Shown in pieces: positions 34,535-43,241 of a stretch of 64,000 nt of DNA. Position numbers and translations under genes: made by a program. This DNA comes from Verrucomicrobiia bacterium (GTDB lineage: Bacteria > Verrucomicrobiota > Verrucomicrobiia > Verrucomicrobiales > DEV007): NCBI GenBank assembly GCA_030427505.1, contig JAUICH010000005.1, positions 1-64,000 on the forward strand, read 5' to 3'. Below the pieces are notes generated by a model that was not told the origin of the DNA, searched no databases, and saw nothing but the letters and a program-made list of their open reading frames with translations. Position 1 is the stretch's first letter. Each line of letters opens with the position of its first letter.

Positions 34535-35677
34535 ATGAAAGCGCTTCTCAAGCCATCTCTGAATTGGTTGCTCATTTTTGTGCCTATCGCCGTCATTTCC
34601 CAATACGCGGCGAACCAACCCACTTTCACCTTTATCGCGGCCTGCATTGCCGTCATTCCGCTGGCTGGGTGGATGGGAAAAGCGACCGAACACCTCGCGG
34701 AACGCACCGGGGCGGCCATCGGCGGGCTCCTGAATGCCACCTTCGGCAACGCGGCGGAATTGATCATCGCCTTCATGGCTCTCCGCGAAGGCTTGCACGA
34801 GATCGTCAAAGCGTCCCTGACCGGTTCCATCATCGGAAACATCCTGCTCGTGCTGGGCGCGGCCTTGCTCGCCGGGGGCTTCAAGCAGCCGGAGCAGGTA
34901 TTCAACGCCATCGGCGCCCGGATCCAGTCCACCCTGCTGACCCTGGCGGCCATCGCGCTGATTGCCCCGGCGGCCTTCCACCACACCGTGCCACCCTCGG
35001 CCTACCACCGGGAAAACCACCTCAGCCTGGCCATTTCAGTCATCCTGCTGGTGGCCTACGGGCTGGGTCTGTTTTTCTCTCTGAAAACGCATAAACATTT
35101 CTTTGCCGGCCACGGACACAGCACGGAAGACAACGTGGAGCAGGACAAACACCACACTTCCCGGCAATCGCCCCACCAGCCCTGGCCCCTGGGCATCGCC
35201 ATTGCCGTGTTGGCGGTGGCGACCGCTCTGGTGGCGTGGATCAGCGAGATCCTGGTCCACACCGTGGAACACGCGGCGGACGCCTTCGGGATGAATCACG
35301 TCTTCGTCGGCGTCATCGTGGTGGCGATCATCGGCAACGCCGCCGAACACAGCACCGCCATCCTCATGGCCCTGAAAAACCGCATGGACCTTGCCCTCGG
35401 CATCGCCATCGGCAGCAGCATCCAGGTGGCCCTCTTCGTCGCCCCCATGCTGGTGCTGTGCAGCTACTTCATCGGCCCCCACCCTCTGGACCTGGTGTTC
35501 ACCCTCCCCGAAGTCATCGCCGTGGCCCTGGCGGTCGCCGTCACCAGCCAGATCGCCGGTGATGGCCGCTCCAATTGGCTCGAAGGCGTCCTCCTCCTCG
35601 CCGTCTACGCCGTCCTGGCGGTGGTATTTTACTTTCTGCCGCTGGACGCTGGCGCGGCCGCCGCTGGCGGGCATTAA
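34535..35677 (+). CDS. cax: Calcium/proton exchanger (CaCA family, Cax-type)
   Basis: A 380-aa membrane protein with about eleven hydrophobic helices in two inverted halves. The signature alpha repeats are GGLLNATFGNAAELIIAFMA in the first half and VAIIGNAAEHSTAILMALK in the second, each with the GNAAE core that binds the cation. A histidine-rich loop (about 188-212, FFAGHGHSTEDNVEQDKHHTS) lies between the halves. It exports Ca2+ in exchange for protons. Divergent from the type III PKS gene; likely a bystander in the cluster. Confidence 0.93.
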   Translation: MKALLKPSLNWLLIFVPIAVISQYAANQPTFTFIAACIAVIPLAGWMGKATEHLAERTGAAIGGLLNATFGNAAELIIAFMALREGLHEIVKASLTGSIIGNILLVLGAALLAGGFKQPEQVFNAIGARIQSTLLTLAAIALIAPAAFHHTVPPSAYHRENHLSLAISVILLVAYGLGLFFSLKTHKHFFAGHGHSTEDNVEQDKHHTSRQSPHQPWPLGIAIAVLAVATALVAWISEILVHTVEHAADAFGMNHVFVGVIVVAIIGNAAEHSTAILMALKNRMDLALGIAIGSSIQVALFVAPMLVLCSYFIGPHPLDLVFTLPEVIAVALAVAVTSQIAGDGRSNWLEGVLLLAVYAVLAVVFYFLPLDAGAAAAGGH

Positions 35678-35688
35678 GTTTGAGGTTC

Positions 35689-36531
35689 ATGTCCCACCCT
35701 TCACTTCCGGAACTCTATTTCCTACACATTCCGAAGACCTCCGGTACCGCTTTCGGCGGCTGGTTGCGCCGCCTATACCCCGTCGAGCAAGCACTACCTG
35801 CTTTCCAATATCATCAGATGGCAGGTTGGTCCCTCGAGAAGATCCGGGCGTTTCGCTGCTACTCCGGTCACTTCGGGCCTTCTTTCAGCGACCTTTTGGG
35901 TCGCCCGCTTCCCACCATCACCTATCTTCGCGATCCCCTGGAGCGCGCGGTGTCTCTGATCCACTTCATTCTGAGAGAGGTCACTCAGTTTCCCGATCAG
36001 GAATCCGCTGACCTGGTTCACTCGATCAAAGCTTCTTCTCACCCCTTCGAAGCCTTCGTCGAGACGGCGGCCCATCTCCCCGGGGTTCGGGACGGCCAAT
36101 GCTGCGAACTGACCCACCGTTGGCCGCTTCAACGCTATCTCACGCCGGAAGGAAACTTTTCTCCAAACCTGGCTACTTTCTGGAATGAAGGCGTGTACCC
36201 GCCCGGTGACCGGCTTCTGGAAGAAGCCCGCGCCTACTTCGATTCTCTGCCCGCGTTCGGAATCGCCGAGTACCCCGAGGAATCTCTCCACTACATTACC
36301 GAAGTCCTCGGTCTGCCCCGAAACGAGCCCTTGCGATGGGAACGCCTCGCGCCCGAGCGCCAGAACCGCTGGCAGCCATTCTACTGGAAAGAAACGCTGC
36401 CGCCCGACATTCGAAGAAAATTAGCCGGGCTCCTGGAAGCCGATCAGGAACTCTATCGGCATGCATTGAATCGTTTTCAGTCCGAGCGGGCTCAGCGTAC
36501 GAGTACTACTTCACCCCGGCTCCCAGGTTAG
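35689..36531 (+). CDS. Sulfotransferase-family protein (Sulfotransfer_2-like)
   Basis: A 280-aa soluble protein. HIPKTSGTAFGGWL near the N-terminus is the 5'-phosphosulfate loop of PAPS-dependent sulfotransferases, and TYLRDPLERAVSLIHFIL (about 80-97) is the 3'-phosphate loop with Arg and Ser. The C-terminal part is family-typical but no acceptor can be inferred. The ATG at 35689 follows GAGG by 4 nt; an in-frame extension overlaps cax and is unlikely. Convergent with the UbiA-AT fusion, ending 26 bp from it. Sulfating a carbohydrate or the product of the neighbouring biosynthetic genes are both possible. Confidence 0.8.
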   Translation: MSHPSLPELYFLHIPKTSGTAFGGWLRRLYPVEQALPAFQYHQMAGWSLEKIRAFRCYSGHFGPSFSDLLGRPLPTITYLRDPLERAVSLIHFILREVTQFPDQESADLVHSIKASSHPFEAFVETAAHLPGVRDGQCCELTHRWPLQRYLTPEGNFSPNLATFWNEGVYPPGDRLLEEARAYFDSLPAFGIAEYPEESLHYITEVLGLPRNEPLRWERLAPERQNRWQPFYWKETLPPDIRRKLAGLLEADQELYRHALNRFQSERAQRTSTTSPRLPG

Positions 36532-36538
36532 GCGGGAT

Positions 36539-36557
36539 GGAGAGAGGTGGTCTCTCC
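36539..36557. terminator. Short hairpin between convergent genes
   Basis: Perfect 7-bp inverted repeat GGAGAGA / TCTCTCC with a 5-nt loop, filling most of the 26-bp gap between the sulfotransferase gene and the end of the UbiA-AT gene. No T run, so terminator function is inferred from location only. Confidence 0.35.
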
Positions 36558-38927
36558 TTATCCCTGGCCGTCTCCGGCCGCGATCGCCTTTTCCTCGCGC
36601 GAGCCGCCTGTCGCCGCCGCCAGGTCCGCCCCATCCAGCACTCTCACTTCGGGATGGGTGGCGGCCAGCATCCGGTGTAGGTCTTTTCCAAACTGCGCGG
36701 CGCCGATACGGATGACCTGGTCAAAGGCTTGTTCGCTGAGAACTTCCAGGGTAGGCGTCAGACGGGACGGTTCGCTCACCTGACGTTCCCAGTATTCCAC
36801 CCCCATCCGCTCCGTCACCTGCCCACCGGTGATGGTTGAGAAAAACGGAACCCGAGGCGCCTGGAAATCGCACCCCTCCATCACCCGGGCCATTCCGCCG
36901 GTTTCCACCAGCGGCGTGTGGGGCACGCAGGGAATGTTCAGGCATTGCGCCTCGATCCCTTCTTTCTTCAGGTAAGTTTCCAGGTGATTCACCTCCGGTT
37001 TCAATCCCGACCACGCCGAGACGTGCTCCGCCTCGATGGCGCAAAAACATTGCCACGCGTGTTTCCGCACGGCTTCGGCCACCACGGCATTGGAGGCGGA
37101 AATCATCAACATCTCTCCTCCGCTCTCTTCGCGCAGCGCCAGGGACACCGCGCAACAGACTCTCACGCTTTCCTCCAAACCAAACACCCCGGCCGCGTGC
37201 CCGGCGGCGATCTCTCCCAAGCTCACCGCGGAGACCAACCCGTATCGAAGCGGCAGAGTCTTTAGCACCGTGAAAATACAGAGCTGATACAGACACTCCG
37301 CCACCATGCAGACCTCAAACCAGGTAACTTCTTTCCTAACCGGCACACCTTCCAACCGTTCCCGCAAGGACCAACCCAGTTCCTTTCTCAAAATCCGGTC
37401 CGCCCGTCCCAACATTTCCGCCGCTCCGGTCTGCCGGACCAAAAGGGCAAATTTTTCCGGCACGGCCAGGCTGGTGGGACCGAAGTAAAGCAGGGTCACA
37501 CCGGCTTCATCAAGACCGCGCGCGGCCCGAGGCGCCTGCGCCTGCGGTTCCGGCTCGGGCGCGGGAAGTGGCTCTACCTCGAAGGTGTCTTCGTAGAGGG
37601 TCACGCTCGCCGCTCCCTCGTCCCACTCGGCATTCACCGACAGCGCGTAGGTTCGCTTCTTTTTCTTCGCGGCCGGAAGGGGCAAACAGATCCGGAAGCA
37701 CACCGGCTTTTCCGCGATTTCCAGACGCTCATACACCTCGCCAAACCGGTTGGGACCATATTGCAGGTCCACCGGCACGGCCTTTCCTTCCACGTAAACC
37801 GTTACAAAAATGTTCACGTCCGAGCGATCCACCAGGCGGGAGGTCAGGTAGGCGCCCTCGATCATCAGAGTTCCCTGGTTCCGCCCGTGTTCCGCCACCG
37901 CCTTTGGCACCCGATGTCGCCACCGCCAGGCTTCCCAGTATTTCCAGAAGGGAAAGAGCGCCAGATATACCGGCAGCAGGGGCCAATAATCCGGGACCTT
38001 CAGAATGACGTCCACCAGCACCAACAGACTCAGCAGGTCGCGATAGAAGCTGTCCAGAAAAACTGGACGCAACACCGCTCGCCACCCGCCGACGCCATCC
38101 TTCTTGACGCGCCGTTTCCGGTTCCGCCACAGCCACCAGCCGCCGCACAAAATGAAACCGACGCCCGGCAGCCAGAATCCATGAATCCCGGAAAAACCTA
38201 ACACAGCCACCAAAAATCCGCCTTCCTGCGGCACTATGACCCGGTTCATCCACCTTTCGGATTTCTCTTGTCCCATTCGTACCACCGCAGTGCGCACCCC
38301 CGCGGCCCGGTCCGCAGCGTAATCGCCGATTTCGTGGATCAGGATGCCCCGCAGCCCACTGCACAACTGCCAAAGCAGGGCCACCACCAGGAATGCCGCG
38401 CTCCACTCCGGTCCGGCGCCCCCAAATAATCTTCCGCCCGGCCAGAGGATCAAGGCGGATACCGCGAAGGGAATCACATGCGCGTAGCCCGCATCCACCA
38501 GTAATCCGGCACGGCTTTCTTTCAACCGCGCGGGCGGCAGGGAATAGGCCAGGAAGAGCACCAGTTCCACCGCCGCCAGGACATGGAGAAACCCAGGGGC
38601 GCCCGCCAACCACAGACAGCCAAACCCGGCCGCCCCCAGGAGGCAGGCCACGGCGGCGGCCCGGACTTTCGGGGCCCTTGCCCACGCGTTGCGCTTTCCC
38701 GCGCGGGCGTCCGCGTCCACGTCGCCCAAGTCATTGATCACATGCCCGAATGCCGCCGTGAAGATGAAGTAGCCCAGCAGAGATCCTAACAGAGCCAGTA
38801 CTCTGCCCACTCCTTCCCCGGTACCAGGAAGTAACAGGTAGAAGGGCGCCAACAGGTAGCTGATCTTATATTGCCACCAGTCTCCGAACCGGCTCCCCGC
38901 CCGGAGTCTATGCCATGCTTTCTTCAT
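36558..38927 (-). CDS. UbiA prenyltransferase fused to a malonyl-CoA-type acyltransferase domain
   Basis: A 789-aa fusion. Residues 15-335 form a UbiA-type integral membrane prenyltransferase: first Asp-rich motif N65-D-L-G-D69-V-D71-A-D, second motif EIGDYAADRAAGVRT (Asp202 and Asp206), about eight helices. Residues 350-455 form a beta-rich linker domain of unknown family. Residues 470-770 form a FabD/PKS-type acyltransferase: nucleophile Ser569 in VSAVSLGEIAAGHAAG (the usual GHSLGE is SAVSLGE here), His670 in VPHTPLVE, and PFFSTITGGQV with YWERQVSEPSRLTPTL. Prenyl transfer to an aromatic and acyl transfer in one chain is unusual. Its start lies inside the last codons of the upstream fusion gene (20-bp overlap), so the two are translationally coupled. 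Confidence 0.88.
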   Translation of the reverse strand: MKKAWHRLRAGSRFGDWWQYKISYLLAPFYLLLPGTGEGVGRVLALLGSLLGYFIFTAAFGHVINDLGDVDADARAGKRNAWARAPKVRAAAVACLLGAAGFGCLWLAGAPGFLHVLAAVELVLFLAYSLPPARLKESRAGLLVDAGYAHVIPFAVSALILWPGGRLFGGAGPEWSAAFLVVALLWQLCSGLRGILIHEIGDYAADRAAGVRTAVVRMGQEKSERWMNRVIVPQEGGFLVAVLGFSGIHGFWLPGVGFILCGGWWLWRNRKRRVKKDGVGGWRAVLRPVFLDSFYRDLLSLLVLVDVILKVPDYWPLLPVYLALFPFWKYWEAWRWRHRVPKAVAEHGRNQGTLMIEGAYLTSRLVDRSDVNIFVTVYVEGKAVPVDLQYGPNRFGEVYERLEIAEKPVCFRICLPLPAAKKKKRTYALSVNAEWDEGAASVTLYEDTFEVEPLPAPEPEPQAQAPRAARGLDEAGVTLLYFGPTSLAVPEKFALLVRQTGAAEMLGRADRILRKELGWSLRERLEGVPVRKEVTWFEVCMVAECLYQLCIFTVLKTLPLRYGLVSAVSLGEIAAGHAAGVFGLEESVRVCCAVSLALREESGGEMLMISASNAVVAEAVRKHAWQCFCAIEAEHVSAWSGLKPEVNHLETYLKKEGIEAQCLNIPCVPHTPLVETGGMARVMEGCDFQAPRVPFFSTITGGQVTERMGVEYWERQVSEPSRLTPTLEVLSEQAFDQVIRIGAAQFGKDLHRMLAATHPEVRVLDGADLAAATGGSREEKAIAAGDGQG

Positions 38928-41900
38928 GCCGCGTCGCGGGCTGCGGTTTCAGGGTGATCGGCAGTTTCCGCGGACCCCGTAAAAAACCATGGTTGCGGAG
39001 CGGTGACTCTCCTGCTGGCCAGGCCCCGCGCCAGTCCGGATACCGCTCCAACAACCGCCGAATCACGATCCGCGCTTCCAGACGCGCCAGGAGCATGCCC
39101 AAACATTGATGCACGCCACGCCCAAAGGCGAGGTGCGGATTCGGCCGGCGGCCCGCATGAAAGGTGTCCGGCTCTTCAAACTTTATTTCGTCCCGGTTGG
39201 CCGAGCCAATCAGCACCCGAACCGTGTCTCCCGCAGCGATCGATTGACCTCCTAGTTCGACCGGCGCCACCACCGCCCGGCTCACGTGCTGCACCGGACT
39301 TTCATAACGCAGGACCTCATCCAGAAAACCCGGCATCGCGCCGGGATCCTCCCGCAACGCCCTTTTCAAATCCTCCCGGGCGGCCAAAAGCACCACCGCG
39401 TTCGCGACCAGATTCCGCGTGGTGACCACGCCCGCCGCCATCACGAGTAGACACAGGTCCACCTTTGCCTCCTCGCTCAGTTCATCGCTTCCGGACAGAA
39501 ACGAGATTAACCCCCTCTCTTCCCGCTCATCCTTACACAGCTCAATCTCATGGTGGAAATACTCCCGGCACTCGCTGACCCGGGCGGCCAATTCTTCCGG
39601 CTCTAGCGCTTCCTGCTCAAGCTCTGTCCCACTCAACAGCATCTCTATCCATCGTGGAAGCCGGTCCGCCGTTTCCCGGTCCAGTCCCATCAGCTCAGTT
39701 ACGACCCACGTGGGCAGAAGCAGGGCCAGCCCTTGAATAAAATCTCCAGTTCCCTGGCTCTCCAAGGCCGAGAGCATTTCATCCGTCCATCCTTCGATTT
39801 TCTCCTCCAATTTTCCCAGGCGTTCCGGTTCGAAAAATCCCCGCATCAGGGCCCTGACTTTCTCGTGCGCCTCACCATCAGCCCCCATGAGCGTGGATTC
39901 GAAGGAGTGTCCCCGGGTCGAGAAGGTGGCGGGATCGTTCAGCACGCGGGCACAATCTTCATACCGGCTTACCAGCCAGACCTGGAGGTTTTCGTCAAAG
40001 CTAACCGGCGCCTCTTCCCTAAGGGCTTTCATCTGGGGGTAGGGGTTCCAGCGAAAACCCGCGTCCGAAAAATCCAATGTCACCTTGCCGCCGGACGCGA
40101 ATTCTTCGGGGCGGGATTCTTCGTCCACGTCCAAGCCTGACGGCGCCGCCGGGGGATTCTCAGGCAGGTCGTTCCCAGCCAGGGCTTCCAGGCAGAAGGC
40201 GGTGGTTAGCTCCTCACTCCCCCAAAACTCCGCCGGTCCCCGGTAAAAGGCCGCGCGCGGCCAACTGCCGTCTGGTCCCTGCCACCCGATCAGCCTTTCC
40301 AACGCCGCTCCCAAGGCTTCGGATTCCGGGGCGAAGCACCACAGCGCGCAGGCCGCCATCGCCGTCAGCATCGCCGCCTCGGGACCTTCCTCCGAAAGCT
40401 GAGCCAGCCGTTTTTCCAACCGCTCCCGGACCGGTTCTTTCGCGGTTTTCAATCCCGGCGCCGCGTGTTTGGCGGCCCGTGCCATCATGTAGTACAACGC
40501 TATCTCGTCCGTGTAGTAAGCACCCAGGTCGCCGTTCAAGCCCGGCCGTTGCACCAGGCGGACCAGATAGTCCACGACCGCCCGCGTCCGCTCTCCTTCT
40601 CCCAGGTAGAGCAGCACGTTCGCGTTCACCACCGGGTCGACCTCCCTGGCGGTCACCGGGTCCCTGGGTTCCGCGAACCGGCCGCTGACCGCTTTTTCCG
40701 GCGGCATCGGCGGCGCCTTGGCTTCGGCCAGGGTATCCAAGGTGTTAAGATACGCCGTAAACTCCGGTGAATGGCCTTCCTCCGGAAGCAGCCACGTGTA
40801 GTACAGCCCCTCCGGGCTCCGCAGAGCTTCAAAGATCCACTCGTTTTCCGGTACCGCCTGCCCGCGGCGCCGTTTCAGCACAAAGGCCGCGCACGAAGTA
40901 TCATCCAGGTCGGGCGGAATCCGCGAGTGCTTGAACTGCTTGGCGGTGTAGTACCGCCACACACCTCCCGGCTCCATCTGGGTCTCCAGGAAAGACAGGG
41001 CCCGCCCCAACATCGCCTCAGCCCCCGGAAGCGCCTCCAGGGCCTGGGCAACGAGCGCCGTGACGAAGGGCGAACTGTCCCATTCTCCTTCTTCCAGCGA
41101 GGGCCGCGTGGAAATCAGGGTCCGGAACTCTCCATCCGGCAACTGCGCCCGCTCCAGAAACTCCAGGGCGAGCGAAATGGCGTGGCGCTTCCTCCCGGCG
41201 TCGTCCACCGGAATGCTACCCTCTGTCTTGTGCTCTCTCCCGGGCAGTTCGCGCTTCTCTCCGGCGGTTCGAGGACTGAAGCCCGCCGCCCCGGGCAAGG
41301 CCGCCCCGTTTAACAGAGCGCCCGCGATGCGGTCCGCGTAATCCTGGAACCGGTAGTGTTTTCCCACATACGCCGCTCCGAGTTCCCGCACGGCCTTGGT
41401 TTCCACACTGTCCGCCGCCAAGAGGCCGTCCAGAGCGCGTCCCGCCGCCTCCAGGCTCTGGTAGGGCACCACCCGGCCAAAGCCTGTTTCCACGATCATC
41501 TCCGCGCACCCCTGATCCCGGTCGAACCCAATCACCGGCACGCCCGCCAGAAAGGCTTCCAGCACCACACTCGGAAACGGATCGATCCGCGAGCACAACA
41601 AGAAGGCATCCGCCATCCCCATCACGGGCCTCACGTCTTCCATTTCATCGCAGTGATGAAAGTGGCCAATCACGCCGTCCCGCCGCAGGTCGTGCAAGCC
41701 ATGTTCGTACAGGTCGTGTTGACCGATCGCGCCTACCCACAAAAAGTGCGTCCGGGGAGCATGCGGAGAGTGCCCGTGATAATACCGGACGAACCGCGTC
41801 AGCCAGTCGAATCCCTTCCTCGACTCGATGGTCCCGCAGCAAACCACCAGCCGGTCCCTGGGGCCCAGGAAATTTTCTTTGCGAACCCGCTCCACCAGCG

Positions 41901-42918
41901 CCGCCGACGCCGCCGTGTCCACCGGCTCCCATTCCATCTGGTAACAGCCCTGCGGCAAGATGGAAAATCGCGTCTCTTTCAGGCCGCTTCGCCCCTCCCT
42001 TCCCAAAACCTCCGCGAAACGGCGGGACACGTCCCGGCAGGGAAACACCACGTCCGCCGAAACCTCAAAATGCCGCCAAATCCGCTCTTTCTCGAACGCA
42101 TAGGGGTACTCATGGATCAAAGAAAATACCTGTAGCCCCGCCTCCCGGCACCGCGTGGCCAGGTCCGTGGCGCAAAGCGAATTGATCAGCGCCAGCCGCC
42201 TGTCCCCCACCTTGGCCACCTGTCCCAGCGCCGTGAAAAACTCCGCGGTTTCACGGGGAGCCGCCTCCGCCGCCTCGTCCAGTTCTTCCACGATGTCCAC
42301 GCGGCACTCCCGGAACGCTTCGTACAGCGGTCCCCACGGCCCGGAGCACAGCAGAAGAACATCCACGTCCCGGCGCGCCCGCAAGCGCCGGACCAGTTCA
42401 AGAATGATCATCGGCGCACCCGTGCGTGTCAGGGCATGGGTCCCTACCACCAACAGATCTCCCTTCGCCGGTTGTCTCTCCCGGAGTGCTTTCGTGTGCC
42501 GCTGCATCTTTCGGCCCAGTTCGCTCCGAACTTCCCGCTTCCAATTCACCGCATTCACCAGGCTCCACACCGGTATCTCCCGCGGCTCGTTTGGGAACTG
42601 CTGCCCGGTTTCCACAATCCGGAATTGGAACCATTCCGGCCGTGTCTCGGCGGAAAACCATTCCGCCGGCACCGGCAGAGAAAACCCATGGCCATCCGGC
42701 ATCTCCCCCGGCTTCAGCGAGGGCCCGTCCGCCCGGGTCTGACCATAGACCTCACCCGAAGGCCCCACCAATTCCACCAAAAAACACCTTTCAGGCGCGC
42801 CCGGCGCAAATACTCCGCCATGAAGACGCAACTCCGAGACCCCAAAGTAGCGCCGCTTCATAGACAAAGCCGACGGATCTTGCGCCACGGATCTGGAAAC
42901 ACGTTTGAAACGAAACAT
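38908..42918 (-). CDS. GT4 glycosyltransferase - terpene-cyclase-like - cytochrome P450 triple fusion
   Basis: A single uninterrupted 1336-aa frame. Residues 1-130: beta-rich N-terminal domain, unknown. About 150-540: GT-B glycosyltransferase of family 4 type (VCCGTIESRKGFDWL, SRIDPFPSVVLEAFLAGVPV, with the E-x7-E-like region). About 575-915: all-helical (alpha/alpha) barrel of the prenyltransferase/squalene-cyclase type, with D670-L-D-D-T674 matching the DxDDT acid motif of class II terpene cyclases and a QW-like repeat WQGPDGSW (879-886). About 945-1330: P450 with I-helix AAGVVTTRN, E1201-VLR1204 and haem loop FGRGVHQCLG (Cys1272). The barrel is about half the length of squalene-hopene cyclase. 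ATG 42918 follows GGGGA by about 8 nt. No signal peptide. Confidence 0.88.
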   Translation of the reverse strand: MFRFKRVSRSVAQDPSALSMKRRYFGVSELRLHGGVFAPGAPERCFLVELVGPSGEVYGQTRADGPSLKPGEMPDGHGFSLPVPAEWFSAETRPEWFQFRIVETGQQFPNEPREIPVWSLVNAVNWKREVRSELGRKMQRHTKALRERQPAKGDLLVVGTHALTRTGAPMIILELVRRLRARRDVDVLLLCSGPWGPLYEAFRECRVDIVEELDEAAEAAPRETAEFFTALGQVAKVGDRRLALINSLCATDLATRCREAGLQVFSLIHEYPYAFEKERIWRHFEVSADVVFPCRDVSRRFAEVLGREGRSGLKETRFSILPQGCYQMEWEPVDTAASAALVERVRKENFLGPRDRLVVCCGTIESRKGFDWLTRFVRYYHGHSPHAPRTHFLWVGAIGQHDLYEHGLHDLRRDGVIGHFHHCDEMEDVRPVMGMADAFLLCSRIDPFPSVVLEAFLAGVPVIGFDRDQGCAEMIVETGFGRVVPYQSLEAAGRALDGLLAADSVETKAVRELGAAYVGKHYRFQDYADRIAGALLNGAALPGAAGFSPRTAGEKRELPGREHKTEGSIPVDDAGRKRHAISLALEFLERAQLPDGEFRTLISTRPSLEEGEWDSSPFVTALVAQALEALPGAEAMLGRALSFLETQMEPGGVWRYYTAKQFKHSRIPPDLDDTSCAAFVLKRRRGQAVPENEWIFEALRSPEGLYYTWLLPEEGHSPEFTAYLNTLDTLAEAKAPPMPPEKAVSGRFAEPRDPVTAREVDPVVNANVLLYLGEGERTRAVVDYLVRLVQRPGLNGDLGAYYTDEIALYYMMARAAKHAAPGLKTAKEPVRERLEKRLAQLSEEGPEAAMLTAMAACALWCFAPESEALGAALERLIGWQGPDGSWPRAAFYRGPAEFWGSEELTTAFCLEALAGNDLPENPPAAPSGLDVDEESRPEEFASGGKVTLDFSDAGFRWNPYPQMKALREEAPVSFDENLQVWLVSRYEDCARVLNDPATFSTRGHSFESTLMGADGEAHEKVRALMRGFFEPERLGKLEEKIEGWTDEMLSALESQGTGDFIQGLALLLPTWVVTELMGLDRETADRLPRWIEMLLSGTELEQEALEPEELAARVSECREYFHHEIELCKDEREERGLISFLSGSDELSEEAKVDLCLLVMAAGVVTTRNLVANAVVLLAAREDLKRALREDPGAMPGFLDEVLRYESPVQHVSRAVVAPVELGGQSIAAGDTVRVLIGSANRDEIKFEEPDTFHAGRRPNPHLAFGRGVHQCLGMLLARLEARIVIRRLLERYPDWRGAWPAGESPLRNHGFLRGPRKLPITLKPQPATRHEESMA

Positions 42919-43241
42919 CTAAAATATCCCCAAAACACACCTGGCATCCACGCACGCGCCCCCCCACACCGAACCAGCCGCTTCAGACGATAGGCACGCT
43001 CAATCACCGATCAAGCCCTGAAACTCAATTCGATCCGGCGATCCCTTTAGCGTGTTATTGCCGGGACGCCCCGCCTTTTTCGCGGCCTTCTCCCCCCACG
43101 GCCCGTGGTCCGCTGTCTGACTTCGGCAGCTGCGATTTTTGACCGGTCAAGAAATCCGGCTGCGGCCACAGCCGCTCCAACTGGCGAGAAGGCCGGAACT
43201 TTGGCCTGCAAGCGCGTGAAAATCAGCAAGACCGCAATCCT
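42919..43241. other. Gap upstream of the triple-fusion gene
   Basis: Must contain the minus-strand promoter of the fusion operon next to 42930-43000, though no confident promoter can be named. The portion about 43090-43229 encodes, on the minus strand, a frame reading RLQAKVPAFSPVGAAVAAAG then FLDRSKIAAAEVRQRT. It has an Ala-rich, protein-like look but no family and no ribosome site, and includes the palindrome-like GGCTGCGGCCACAGCCGC. It may be an interspersed repeat; this is a guess. Confidence 0.35.

Noticed and set aside
34535-35677. Ca2+/H+ exchanger as a part of the biosynthetic cluster
   Set aside because: Its family exchanges ions and its divergent orientation relative to the PKS suggests a neighbour, not a pathway gene.
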